A DNA stretch of 64,000 nucleotides from Chimonanthus salicifolius. Taxonomy: Eukaryota > Streptophyta > Magnoliopsida > Laurales > Calycanthaceae. This document shows, piece after piece, positions 35,601 through 46,800 of the stretch; the first letter of the stretch is position 1, and every line of letters starts with the position of its first letter. The notes under the pieces were generated by a model. That model saw only the letters and a list, made by a program, of their open reading frames with translations, had not been told where the DNA came from and ran no database searches. The DNA lies in assembly GCA_013350335.1 (NCBI GenBank), contig CM023534.1, positions 14,106,302 through 14,170,301 of the forward strand, in the 5' to 3' direction. Made by a program: the position numbers and the translations under genes.

Positions 35601-35695
35601 ACGAAGTCTGGCATGGGAGACTGAGAACCGTTGGATATTGGAGACTGGGTTGCAGAGACGAAAGCGGAGGAAGAGGAGAAGTAGGGTTCTTCCAT
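32621..35695 (-). CDS. TIR-NB-ARC-TPR protein of the XTNX/TNP type, single exon
   Basis: The frame is open from 35725 (1034 codons). I prefer the Met at 35695 (protein of 1024 aa, MEEPYFSSSS), because the first ten residues are unconserved-looking. Numbering is from the upstream Met. Residues 45-157 are two copies of a ~57-aa repeat. A TIR domain spans about 193-285 (CCDVYIGLHGC, then VVIVTKRSFSNPFSIKELRF, whose Glu268 sits where TIR NADases have their catalytic Glu). The P-loop is GNSGIGKT at 513-520, Walker B FLVVIDNLED at 599, HVIISTR at 630, and an MHD-like QVHDIFKLYAR at 835. The C-terminal helical repeats (about 915-1020) suit TPRs. This architecture is the conserved angiosperm class typified by Arabidopsis At4g23440 and At5g56220, which is kept even in lineages without ordinary TNLs. 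A role in immune or cell-death signalling is inferred from the fold only. Confidence 0.9.
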   Translation of the reverse strand: MEEPYFSSSSAFVSATQSPISNGSQSPMPDFVNPRPFFSNTRNPDADKPESSKNASARYHASQCLSLGNYNRQLPTSEAVDEGSSADELSRLPFFTHTKKLDAERPESPKDAAARCHALRCPPLGHYDRQFTGSETLDQDSPVDELSNGGSSSFSLVSGYDRRGWGFSGLDPMLISSAKLRCCDVYIGLHGCKSSLLRFVKWLRAELELHGVSCLVADRSRCNDAEQQRVVEKAMTAATLGVVIVTKRSFSNPFSIKELRFFLSKKNLVPIFFGLSSVDCLSRDVIEKQGELWEKYGGDLWLSYGGSEKEWKEAVDGLSRVGGELKLEAHAGNWRDCISQALILLGMRLGRKYMMERLKSWKERVKKEEFPFPRNSKFVGRKKELLDLELILFGDIEGDGENECFELKTSHKKLYLRTGRGTENKGAEVESIDKADKQHDDDKGKGFEPMLWKESEDEIEIEGLNSLPMHYLLPWGKNGSKNVKKGKTSANVIYGKGIACVSGNSGIGKTELLLEFAYRFSQRYRMVLWIGGEARYICQNYMNLLSLLGVDLSDENGLCPDGDGPRSLRELEEEAIRRVRKELMRDIPFLVVIDNLEDEKDWWSRKDIMDLLPRFGGETHVIISTRLPQILNLEPLRLSYLSGAEALSLMKGTLKDLPVAEMDALRIIEEKLGRITLGLTLVGAIFSELSISPGRLLETINAMPLRNLKWSGREDPVLRHNRFLVQLLDVCFLIFDHEEPPRSLATRMVLVSGWFAPSPIPVSVLALAAAEIMEDRHGNSLWKKCIHAVCCKCFTSYVEKSEAEASAMLVRFGVARGSTKHGCIQVHDIFKLYARKRGGITVASVMVRAINVYGSLPQDCAHVWAACFLLFRFGTDPVVVELNVTDLLSFTRRLALPLAILTYSTFQYNSAKELLHQCIETLEAAEESLISHVEKGLEKPLCCTSADQWKKQLNPALYQELALLKATLLETNAKLMLKGGDYDSAELLCRSVISIRKVLCGWDHSLTISAREIMDKIVRSQANI

Positions 35696-35784
35696 GAGAT
35701 GTAGCAGTGAGAAGAGAAACCGCAAAGATTAAGGAACGGGATGAAGAATAATAGTATTTGCAATGTATTGACAGCAAATCGAAG

Positions 35785-35794
35785 CTATATAAAA
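35785..35794 (-). promoter_or_regulatory. Possible TATA box of the TIR-NB-ARC-TPR gene
   Basis: On the minus strand the sequence reads TTTTATATAG, 90-100 bases before the preferred start codon. The position is plausible for a short leader, but AT-rich sequence is common here. Confidence 0.3.
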
Positions 35795-35860
35795 CGTGAA
35801 CCTAAGGATACTATTTTTGGCTGAGAATTTATTTCAAGTTTTCCATGTAAATATTCATAC

Positions 35861-35983
35861 CTCAATTTGGATAATACGTTCGTCAGAGAAGGTGAGTAAG
35901 GTTGCATGAAGACGCCTGCAATACAACGCACCATCGTCATCGTCATCGTCTTCGTCTTCGTCTTCGTTGGAGTCGCCCGCCAT
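35861..35983 (-). CDS. Candidate first exon encoding an acidic N-terminus
   Basis: On the minus strand an ATG in a fair context (GCCATGGCGGGC) starts MAGDSNEDEDEDDDDDDGA, then LYCRRLHATLLTFSDERIIQ and IE. It ends at GAG|GTATGAAT, a good splice donor. That makes 41 codons followed by an intron that would run into or past the TIR-NB-ARC-TPR gene. No matching next exon was found, and the protein is not recognised. It could be the first exon of a gene lying beyond the NB-ARC gene, or a chance frame over a GAC/GAA repeat. Confidence 0.3.
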
Positions 35984-36809
35984 GGCAGCAGCCAGATGCT
36001 TGGACGAGCTCAGTCTCATACTCAGTTATGCAGTGCCCCTTTCATAGACACTTTTATTATGGGTTTTTTTGGGCCCACAAACATGGCCCACTATCTCAAT
36101 AATTTTATTTAATTGCATGGGGGAATGACAATTGTCTATGTTCCTATACATAATTTGTTAATCTCAAGCGTTGATAAATGATTCTATTATTTAATTGGTA
36201 GGTGTCAAATACCACTCTAATTAAAGAGAGACTATACGGTATACACTTTAGATTAACATGTAATTAATGATCGTTAATTGAAAGAGATATAATTTATTGG
36301 AACCGAATTTATGAGTGTTGTCTTCAATGGCTTAAATTCTTGAATGGACTATTGTGACTGTAACGGTTAATGCTGCTCTCAACCAATGATAGTTGCAATG
36401 TGTGTGATTAAACAAATTTAAAAAAATTTAAGTTGTACTATGATTACCTCCTGAATGGAAAAGTATATTCAAAATATAATTCAAATAAAATGGAGATTCG
36501 ATAAAAAAATAATAATAATAGCATGATTTAAGGAGATTAATTTGATTTATGTTATTACAGAATAAGAAAAGTTAAATAAAAAAAAGTTGGTCGATGAGCA
36601 AAAGAACAACGTTTTCTTAAAGAGACATGTATAGACTTTTATTAAGTATTACGAATTGTGTCCAGTATATTTTGGACGAAATTAAATAGAAAATGAAGAA
36701 AATCTAAAATAATTAATTTTGAGAAAGTTTTATGAATTTGTTGCAGGAGTTTGTAAAAGAAATTGTTCGAGCCTATTTATATAGACAAAAGCTCGAATTT
36801 GTGTGAAAG

Positions 36810-37114
36810 GGATAGCGATCCTCCTATAGATTTTTTGTATAATCCGATACGGATTTTACTGTATTGCCCATTTTACCCTTCAAATCGGTTCGTTGGATCA
36901 CTGATCCTTCCACTGCGGTATAAATTGGCTCACTGAATTTATGTAAGAGACTTTTTCTTTTTATACAGAACAGCAAATCGGATCACTGATAGACTTATTG
37001 ACCGGATCACTGAATTTTTTTAAATGCTTTCGTACGACAGCTGAAGAGTAAAATAGGCAATACCCTAAATCCCGTGTCTTATTACACAAAATATCCATGG
37101 GAGTATCGCTGCCT
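36810..37114. mobile_element. MITE, 305 bp, ~70-bp inverted ends, 8-bp target duplication (copy 1)
   Basis: The left end is GGATAGCGATCCTCCTATAG; the right end reversed is AGGCAGCGATACTCCCATGG. Matching continues inward for about 70 bases (ATTTTGT.TAA, GTATTGCCCATTTTAC). The flanks are TGTGAAAG at 36802-36809 and 37115-37122. No coding sequence is present. Confidence 0.7.
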
Positions 37115-38586
37115 TGTGAAAGTTGTCTATTTCAAAGTCAAAGTTCCATTCCACCATTTAAAGGTCATTTATTTTGTACCTAATTCTATAACTTAAAATT
37201 TTAATTGTACAAATTGAAATAAGATATAAAGACCTACCACTAATTAAAATTTCAGTTCAAAAATCAATATTTAGTCATTTGATTTAATAGTCCAACGTTG
37301 GTAAGATTCAATGACCATTGGCTTGACTATTAAAATCGAGATAGTTGCAAATTTATTTTTAAGATTAATTTTTTTTATGGATAGTAGATGTTTAAATTTT
37401 ATTTTAATATATATGGTTAATTTTTTAATTTATAAAAAATAAAAATAATATCAAACATGTTTAAAAGTAAAAACACTAGCTCGACCCATTGGACAAAAAT
37501 CTTATCAAACTCTTTTATTTAAGTTTGATTCAAATTCGAACAAATGAACACACCAAGAATGCCATATTAAATTTGTTAGCACCACTAGACAACTTCTTAC
37601 TCAAAAACACATGAAAAATTGGAAGTTCAATTGACGGCAACTTTTATTCTATTGAATATACCTCGAATTGCAAGCAAGCCATTAGCGGACAATCAATACC
37701 TTTTCACAAAGGGAAAAGATGGCATGCACGAGCTTTTATCCAGGGTAATGATATTTACACTCTGATCTGATTGGTCGTTCGGATGATAAGACTTGATTTT
37801 ATTTTTTTAAAAAATTGAAGGGTAATAAGATAATATTGGTCGATATACCAATATCTTGATCGTATTTGTCAAAAAAAAAAAAGGAGAAAAAAAAATATTG
37901 GTCGATATCGAATTTTAAACTCCTGATTCTATGTAAAGAGTGTATTTGAATTGCATTAATATAGACATTGAATAGCCATTCAAGTATAGGTTGTCGATAG
38001 AAAAATGAATGGTCTTTTTTAATGAGATGTAAAGACTTTTATTTAATTAGTTGAGAGTCATATTAGGAATGCTTCATCTTAGTGTTAAATAAAAATTCAA
38101 TATAACTTCAATAACTAATTTCAAAAGAGCTCTAAAGTTTTTTTTGACTAAACTAAAAGCCTTTTTTCTTTGTAAGTACAACTTTTTTATAACTAATAAC
38201 ATTGCAAGACAATAAATACATTATGAATGAGCATTACTAACTTTTTGGATGACTAAATCACAACTTTTCAAAAGGGGTGAAGATCATCTTAAATACTAAA
38301 AGTATAAGGGGCATGTGAAGATCAACAAAGGGATTGACAGGTGTCTCTTATGCCAGAAATATGTTATCGCACTGGTATGCATGTATGTGTATGTGAGAGA
38401 GAATTTTTTTTTTTTAACTTTTCAAATGTGTATTTTCCATTTTTCTTATTCGATAGAATCGGTGTATGACGTGCAAATTAGATCGGTGTCATCTTAAAGG
38501 ACCAAGTGTTGACATTCAAATATGTAACTTCGAAGGAAATTTCTCAAGTGGAGCTTAACGGTAGTGCTTTTCTTTAGTTTGTTGTA

Positions 38587-38950
38587 TTGTTGGGAGTGAT
38601 GCAAAAGAGTTCTACATTAGAAGTGTAGAGGGAGATGTAAGAGTTTATAAAGGACTTGGGTCACTCCACGTAACATGCTAGTCTTTTGGGATGAAAGCCC
38701 ATGTCTTAATAAGTGGTATCAAAGCCACGTTTCGGATTACCTTATGTGGGCTCAAGAAATTTCCTATGTGAATGGGATGGCCGGCATCGCTCTCTCCATT
38801 GGAGGGCCTCGTTCAAAAGAGAGATTGTTGGGGCTGGTGCGAACGAGTCCCATATTGAAAGTGTAGAGGGAGATGTAGGAGTTTATAAAGGACTTCGATC
38901 ACTCCACCTAAGAAACTAGTCTTTTGAGATAGAAGCCAATGTCCTAAAAG
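38587..38950 (+). mobile_element. TRIM (terminal-repeat retrotransposon in miniature)
   Basis: Two direct repeats of about 125 bases start TGTTGGG at 38587 and 38826. They share GTGTAGAGGGAGATGTA, GTTTATAAAGGACTT, TCACTCCAC and CTAGTCTTTTG. Directly after the first is TGGTATCAAAGCC (38714), the tRNA-Met primer site. Between them are only about 110 bases, ending in a purine-rich tract. No coding capacity, as expected of TRIMs. Confidence 0.75.
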
Positions 38951-39084
38951 GTATTCTCAGAATCTTGACATTTGTTTGAGGTTTTATGTTTAAAGATTGA
39001 TTTGCTAGTCAACAAATATAATAAACTCGATCCTATGCAAATGGAATTGAGTGGGAGGTCTCTTTTGGAAGATTTCGAAATCCA

Positions 39085-39320
39085 CTTTTCAATATTGATT
39101 TAAGGGTTTTACATTTGAAGGTCATTCTACCAATTCAGTAAATATTGTAACAAACTTGATCCTCAATAGTGATTTAAGGTTTTATATTTAAAAGGTCATT
39201 CTACCAATTCAGCAAATATTGTAACAAACTTGATCCTCAATATTAATTTAAGATTTTATATTTGAAGGTCATTCTACCAATTCAGTAAATATTGTAACAA
39301 ACTTGATCTTCAACAAATGA
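39085..39320 (+). repeat. Three tandem copies of a ~79-bp unit
   Basis: AAGGTCATTCTACCAATTCA and TATTGTAACAAACTTGATC recur three times with few changes. A more distant fourth copy may lie just upstream (about 38985-39040). Confidence 0.85.
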
Positions 39321-39339
39321 AACTGAGATACCACTTGTG

Positions 39340-39509
39340 ACGATCTGACCCGACTCCATCTTGATATTGTTTGCTTTGGACCCTACTCGACACGCACGAT
39401 TTTGCTTTGAATCAAGCCTAAAAGCCTTATAATGAAAGAGAGGTTGCCCCTCTTATATCCACTTTCATCTCCAGCCAGTTGTGAGATGTGGGACATTTCC
39501 CACACCCAT
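39340..39509 (+). repeat. Probable solo LTR of a small LTR/TRIM-type family
   Basis: GTGACGATCTGACCCGAC, TTGATATTGTTTGCTTTGGA, AGAGAGGTTGCCCCTCTTAT and GTGAGATGTGGGACATTTCC occur in the order of a widespread plant LTR-like repeat (TTGATATTGTCCGCTTTGG family). This is recognised from general familiarity only. Confidence 0.4.
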
Positions 39510-39510
39510 A

Positions 39511-40945
39511 GTAACAAATATCGACGGTAAATTGAAATTTACCGCGATTTTAACGGGAAAATACCGTTTTCGCGATAAAAACGGCTATTTATCGGCTATG
39601 CCGTTTTTATCGTTATTTTCCCGTTAAAAACGCGTAAATAACTCGAGAAATGAGAATCTCGCGTGTTTAACGTGTTGTTAACGAAAGTCAAAAACAGGAA
39701 AAGCGGGAAAAGCAGGAAACAAAAGTGGGGCGGGAAAGGAAGGCCACTGCCTAATTCTATGCTTGCCTTTTCATCTTTCTTCACTTCCAATATTTAATCT
39801 TTTTTACATATTTATCAATATAAAAAGTTGATTAAATTAATTTATGTTAAAATTTTAAATAGTAAAATATATATCTACTGTAATATAGTTTAAATGTATA
39901 TATAAAATTTTATAATTTAAACTAGCCCATGAATCGCAATGGATATAGATTAAATTTTTTTTTTTAATTATTTTAACATAAGTTGCAGAATCAACTTTAA
40001 AGAAAATAGCACTTTCATAACTAAGTTATAAAAATAATATTAACATGAATACTCAAATCTTAATGTTAGATTAATAAGTAGTAAACATTTAATTTTATTG
40101 TAGTGTTAATTTATTTGAATGGTTCAATTTAAGAGGTGAAAGTGGATGTTAAAAAAAATGGTTGATAACAATATTAATATCAATATTTCATGCTTATTTA
40201 GTACGAGTCGCATTTTTGTGAAATGAGAAATTTCAATTTATTTGAAAATTTTCAATTCATTTTTTTAATAATTTATAAATTAAAGCTAAATAGATTTTTT
40301 GTTTTTAAAGGCCAATGTGTCCAAGCATCTTAGAGCACTTGACATCAGCCAAATAGATGATAAAATCATTATAAAAAAAAAGTAGACCACTAGAGGCTTG
40401 TTATCAACCAATTTTTTTTATCTTACCATCAATTGTCAATCCCACTGAATAGAAAATCAATTATAAGTTAGGTTTTTCATAAAATTAAGCCCAATTCTTA
40501 TGATCATACAAATCATAATTAACATAATTTATTTAACCTATTTTCTTATAAGTCATCTATCTAAGAATATATCTTTTCAAATAATTATGTTCATATGTAA
40601 TTATATTAAACTATAATTAATTTAAAATAGAAAATATTGAAAATTTGTAATTTATAAATTTTTGAAGCCATTAAAATTAGAAAAGAATCAAGAGACCCTT
40701 TTTACTTGGATAATTGTGTATTTTAATGTTATTTTGATATTGGAAGACTTTGATATATAATTTATTTAACATTGAACTCATGTAGAATTATATGATATTT
40801 TTTATGAGAATTATTTATTTATTATTTTTAAATATTTATATTTTCCGCGAGATTTTCCCGTTAAATTCCTGGTAAAAATTCGAGATTCTGAAAATATCCC
40901 GATATTATCAGTTGCCGTTAATATCCCGAGAACGGTATTTGTGAC
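39511..40945. mobile_element. Palindrome-rich element, 1.43 kb, with short inverted ends
   Basis: The left end is GTAACAAATATCGACGG; the right end reversed is GTCACAAATACCGTTCTCGG. The left subterminal zone holds a perfect stem CGATAAAAACGGC (39573-39585) and GCCGTTTTTATCG (39600-39612), plus several CCCGTTAA words. The right zone has CGCGAGATTTTCCCGTTAA and CCCGATATTATCAG. The interior is AT-rich without open frames. A clear target duplication was not found. Confidence 0.5.
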
Positions 40946-41511
40946 GTTGCACACACCTCAGCTACAACTGATGGAAATTACATTTAGTCTTAAAAAAAAA
41001 ATATGAGCATATTACAGCTTCGTATAGACGAAGATCTCCTCGAGCCATCAGGGCTATTGGCATTTCGACAGACAAATCGATTGTTTGGACGTGGGAATTT
41101 GAAAATCCTCGAAATCCCGTCGTTATTGGCTAGATTCATGAATCGTGACATGAGTTGTTATTAACGAAAACTCCAACATTATATAACTAATACAGCTAAG
41201 GCATGAAATCTTGTGAGGCCCAGTCTACACGTCATATTGTGTTCAGCTACCCATTTCATGTGAACTTCCACGTGGAGTCTAGTTTCATGTTATAGTTATG
41301 GGTTAAGTGAGTTTCATATTTGTAAAATTTAGTTTAATTGAATTATTATGGTTATAATTTTAAAGAATTTATAAATCAGCAGTTGATATAGAGTAATTTT
41401 ATCAAACTAAATTTAATAATGAGTTTAGTTCAATTATAGAAGAATCGAGATTCAACTCATAAGCGAAGAATAAATCTAAAGTGAGAAAGAATTCCAGCCA
41501 AGATTTAGAAT

Positions 41512-41691
41512 GGGGTAATGAACCTTCCACATGCATTTTGTGTAATTCGATACGAGTTTTACTTAATAGTAGTCGAAACTTTCGAATCACTTACAACAAA
41601 GGGTTCGGCGAGCTCGATTCGAAGAGCAAAATGGGCAATACAGTAAAACTTGTGTTGGGTTACACAAAATGTCTATGGAAGAATCGCTGAC
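41512..41691. mobile_element. MITE, 180 bp, same family (copy 2)
   Basis: The right end reversed reads GTCAGCGATTCTTCCATAGA. Both arms carry CATTTTGTGTAA..C and GAGTTTTAC-type words and the GTATTGCCCATTTTG block seen in copy 1. Flanks TTTAGAAT (41504-41511) and CTTAGAAT (41692-41699) fit an 8-bp duplication with one change. Confidence 0.65.
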
Positions 41692-42873
41692 CTTAGAATA
41701 TATCAGATACGGAGAATTCTTTTCTTTGAAAGGTGAAAGAGAAAAAGGCAAGAAAATGAATAAGAAAAACAAGGTAAAAAACATGAAAAGTTCTTACGGG
41801 AACAGTTTGCATTTCTATTCAGAGTATGCTACATAGATTTATATGTGGCATTTTCAAAATTGTGAGCAAAACATCATCGGTCAATACTATGAATCAAAAC
41901 CTTAAAATAACAGTAATGCCATTTAATATCTCTATTTGTATAATATTTTAACTTTAATGATTTGTTCTATGACCTAATATTAGATTATGAAGAATTTTGT
42001 ATGCAATGAAAATCATATTTTATCTTTTGTTAAAAAAACATTTATTTCTTATATATTTGGTAGATCCTGTAACTTCAACATACTACCATTGAATATATCA
42101 CATTGAATTTTATATAATGTATGCTAATGGAGATAAATAGAGTTCAAATCATTTACAAGAGATTTAGGTTTATTTTGAAATAAAGTAAAATATCTTTCAA
42201 AATTTTAAGAAAAATTCTTCCACTGCTTTGTAATATTAAAATAAATCAAATATTTTTTGATATAATATTTAAAAACAACATAGATGTGCGTTGTGTGAAA
42301 TTTGAGCATTAGCTAATTTGAGACATAATTTTAAATATTGAAAATTTAATTACTATAATCTCTTGATTTCGAGTCATGAAATTTGATAATTAAATTAAGT
42401 AATTTTTTTTAACAATTTTTTTAGTAATATGAGTATCCACATCTTAGGAGGTGAAATTAATTCCATGAGTATGTATAAACCTCCTAATCTAATTAAGTAA
42501 ATGGAGAATAATCTTATACAGAATAGCATAAAGAAATTAAGCGTGAATCTTCACTTCATGAGATGGCTTCGTCTAGCCAGTCGGGCCAACCCGCTCATGT
42601 AGGTTCCATGGGTGATACCCGTCTTCGTTGAGCTGCACGAAATTCCAATACATCCAAATATCCAATTCAAGTTGGAACCGTTTGGCGCGGAGATGCAGAG
42701 AAAGAGACAAACGCAAATCATCATCAACGGGACATAGAAATTGCAGGAAGCTGCTCTGTTCTTGGGTTGTGCAGTGGGCTGGAGACCAACTAAGCAGGAA
42801 AGCTAGGAATCGGTAGAGCATCATCGTCTTGTCTTCAACGATCCTGCACCTCCAGCTTCGGAATCTTCGCTCC

Positions 42874-42880
42874 TATAAAT
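42874..42880 (+). promoter_or_regulatory. Possible TATA box for the RFC3-like gene
   Basis: TATAAAT lies in a stretch that changes from AT-rich to CT-rich leader sequence (42900-43100, many TCTC and CCTC words). The start codon lies about 1 kb further on, so the leader would be long or contain an intron. This is typical of plant housekeeping genes but not proven here. Confidence 0.35.
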
Positions 42881-43880
42881 TCAAGCGGAGATGCGCATGT
42901 CTCTTTATAGTCCCTAATTCCGCATCCTCTCTCAGATCCTCTCATCCATTTCCATATCCCTCCTCCGCTTCGAGGTCTCGACGCTCCTCTTGATTCTCTT
43001 ACAGGAGCACCAGATTTTTAGAGATTTTCCTGGGGTTTCCAAGCTTGATTTGGAGGTTTATCGACCTTCCTCCCAGGCTCGCTCTACATCCTAGGGTTTT
43101 CAGGTCCGATTTTCTCAAAATTTTCCTGTCAGATTCGATCATCCAGAATTCCAGTTTTCTTTCTTACTTCCTTTTTATCTCTCTTTTTCTTTTCTTTTTT
43201 GAAAAATCCTGGTTTTCAGGAGCTGCAAATTGCCAATTTTGAGCTTTTCTAGGGTTTTGGGGTCGGATTTCCCCGAATTTATCGGTCACCTTTAGTTCCT
43301 ATTGTTCTCTTAGCAAATAACTTGATTTCTACCTTTGTCAAGGATTTTTTCCAGAATTTGGCTTGCTGCGGCTGCAGAGGCTCAATTTGTGGCTTTTCTT
43401 AGGTTTTTGAGGCCGCAATATCTGGAATTTCTCGATCGGATTGTTTCTTATTGCTGTCTTTGTGAAATGATTAGATTTTCGTCTTTCTATTGTTGCAAAC
43501 GTTCCATTGAGAAATACTCAAAACTGCCACTGATGTTCGTTTCAAAAACTAGAATTTAGACTGTTCTTCAGTTTTTCATTGTTCCGTTGAATTATTTGGT
43601 GCTCAGATGAGTTACCTTTATTTGAGATCAATCATCTTAAGTTTTCGAGGATGAATTTTCTGCTCCTAAATAACATCTACTTTTGAATAGATTACTGATC
43701 ATTTCACTGTCTTCTTGCATCAGTCGTAGTAGTTTGATCTCTTTTTCTCTCTCTGTCTCCTTTCTAGTTACGCATAAACTCCATGTCTCCTTATTGATGT
43801 TCCTGAAGAGACCAAGATTTCATGCCATTCCAATTCTTGGATTGCTGAAGCTGCTACTGATCCTGTAGTAGTTTGCTAGC

Positions 43881-46800
43881 ATGGATAATTCATCAAGAAA
43901 CAACAAACTTTCCCAGCTTCATTCCTCAATCAAACAGAGGCGAAGTGGGTATGAACCTTCTGATACAGAATCTGAGTGGCAGGAACTCCATGGCATGGAA
44001 ACCACCAAAAGGCTGGAGCTTTAATTACAGAAATGCCAAACCTTGGGAGAAATCTCAGTCCGTTGAGCCGTAGTCAGATGCACCTGTTGAAGTCTGATTA
44101 TGAAGTCTCTGCACCACGAAAAGCTTCAAAAGCCAGTCCAATTCGGAGGGAAAACAGTAGGTCCCCATATAAACCACGCACAGATGACCGTGGTGCAGTT
44201 TCGCCGAAACAAAGCTCTCATGGAAGAACAAATAGTAGATCTCCATATAAACTGCGCATCGATGACTACGATTCTGTTTCTCCTAAATTAAATTCTCATC
44301 CAAGAACAAATAGCAACGGTGCTTCCGATCGCCGGAGACATACTTCTCCATATGAGGCAAGGAGGGAAGCGGCTGATGCGGAAAGGAATGAGCTTACAGG
44401 CATGAATAGAAAACGAAACCTAATGATCCCCAACAAGTTTTTGGATGCAGAGGAAAATGGATCCCATTCACAACTTGGAACCTCCGGAGTGGGTGAGAGA
44501 TCAAATTATAGCCGCAGGTCTAAGTCCGTTCCAAAGTTGAAAGTTTGGGAAAAGGAAGACCAGATCATCCCTGTTTCTAGGGAACGAAAAGGAGATCGAA
44601 GCCCTTCACCATTGGGAAGAAGCATGCTTAGGAAACAGAGGGAAAGTGGTTATGTGGAACCTTCTCCTGTGAGCGAAATCAATGAAATTATTGCGAATGC
44701 AAAGCTTTCGAGAAGTCCAATTCCTGATGCGTTGAACATGGAAAGCACTGAATCAATTACGCCGGGTGATATCTTCTTTTCCCGTGATTATGAAGCCTTG
44801 AAAAAGAACGCTGCACCAAAAGCGGGTGGCTTTGAAAGCAACTTCCCCCCCAAACCCAAGGTTGCTTCTGACATAAATAATGTTGTTCAACACAGAAGCA
44901 GAGGAATCGGTGGCTACAGTCAGAATGGCCGAGCAGCTGCCAACAGCTCTGTTTTATCACGAACCAATACGAGTTCTAGCTTCGCCGTTAGCAGGCAAAG
45001 TAGCAGTCAAACTAACAATTTTAGCAAGATGAGTGGGAGTTTCAGAAAATTCACAGAAAATAGACGGAGAAACCAGAAGGATACATGGTTCTCTTGCATG
45101 AGAACCGGGACTTGTCGGAGATCAAAGTCACCTGAAACTAGGGAGATTGATGAAGCTTCATTTATCGAGAAGGCGTTTGTGGTGGAAAACCTCAGGCAGT
45201 TCTGGGCTGAAAAACATCGACCTACTTCATTGAGTGGATTCATTTGCCACAAATCACAAGCCCAACACCTCAGGCAACTGGTAAGCTTACTTACACAAGC
45301 TTGATCCTTTGCCATTGCTCTTGTAATAGGGAAAATGGCAACATTTGTGATAAAATTATACTATTTGAATCACATGGCTACTAATCTGGTCTCATTATTA
45401 AAAGTAATTTTATTTCCAACATATACATTGTATATGGCGATAAATTAATGAACCATGTTATATGTTTTGTACGATTAAAGTAACTAAAACTCAAACAGGC
45501 CTACTTTTCATGACCAAGCCTTCATCCGTATTTATTATGATTGATTGGGGTGAAACTTGGTTCGAGTTTTAACTCAAACCACATGACCTGACCTAAGAAA
45601 TCATGCATTTTAAAATTAGGGTTGGGGTGAGTTGAAGAAAAAAAACTCAAATTAAATTCGAGTCGAGTCGAGTCAATTGTTTTTTAAATTTATCTTACTC
45701 GACCCAACCTACTAAAAAATTTAATATATCACTCAGGTTGAGTCGCGTTAGGAATTCGAGTCGGGTTGAGTTGAGCAATTTGAGTCACAATTCAAGTCGG
45801 GTCAGGTCAGATCAGGTTAAATAATTTTTATATGGGTTGAGTTGAGTTTATTGAAACCGAGCCTGACGTACCCAATTTTCAACCTTAATACTAGATATGA
45901 TACTAGCATCACTTGTACCATAGAGTTATCAATTAATTTATTTTGTAATTAAAATAATTAATTGTTAAAAAAATATCTATTTAAAAGTTCAATAATATAT
46001 TAATCTATTAAAACTTTTAATCTCTATATAAAATATGTAATGTATTGAGTAGAGAATCTATTGGTAAAAAGCAAATCTTAGAAAAAATAATCAATTCACA
46101 AAATTTAAAAAGTAATATACATACCCAAAAATTGCCGCATTCCTTCTAAATTAAAAAAAAAAAATTAAGCTATTTTCTTGCATGGATTTTCCCTTTTCTA
46201 GTCATTGATATGATAATATGAATCAAATCCTCCTAAGTCATCGTATCGATCTATAATTTTCTTATTTTTATTTTTTTTCATGAACTTTCTTTACCCTTCA
46301 TTTTTAAACGGGACAAATATTTATTTTTTAACTGTTGATATGGTAAATTAATCCAACTCACCAAATTCAATATGACATTGCTTTTCCTATTTTTAGCCAT
46401 TTGTTGAATATAATACTAAGGACAGGTTAATCGTTTCAAATGCACTGAAGAAATTCTTAAGATTCCTTTTTTCTATTTTTAGCCCTTATTTGTTTTTTAA
46501 TATGCCAGCAAATAAGAGATTTAATAAATGTCAAAATTCATTAGAAGATCATTCTAAACTCCCTTTTATATTAAGATAGAATAGTAATATTGGAATATAA
46601 ACCCTTACCTAGATCTAATTCGACGGGCACCAAATATATTGCCAATCCATCACTACCTAGTAGGTTGGTTCAAGTTCGTTGATAGAGTTAAATATTGTGT
46701 TATTGGTCTGAGACATGGTCTTATCACAAAATCATAGTCATAAATATCTTGATATTTTGATAAATATCTCAGTAATCTTTTTGATATTTCCATTTCTCAA

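Larger units (their letters stand above)
36000..42870. other. Intergenic, AT-rich, small elements only
   Basis: No gene is supported apart from the exon-like piece at the left edge. The stretch contains two MITEs of one family, a TRIM, a 79-bp tandem array, an LTR-like piece, a 1.4-kb palindrome-rich element and a decayed palindrome copy near 37840-37915 (ATATTGGTCGATA). The remainder is A/T-rich sequence without recognisable features. Confidence 0.55.
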
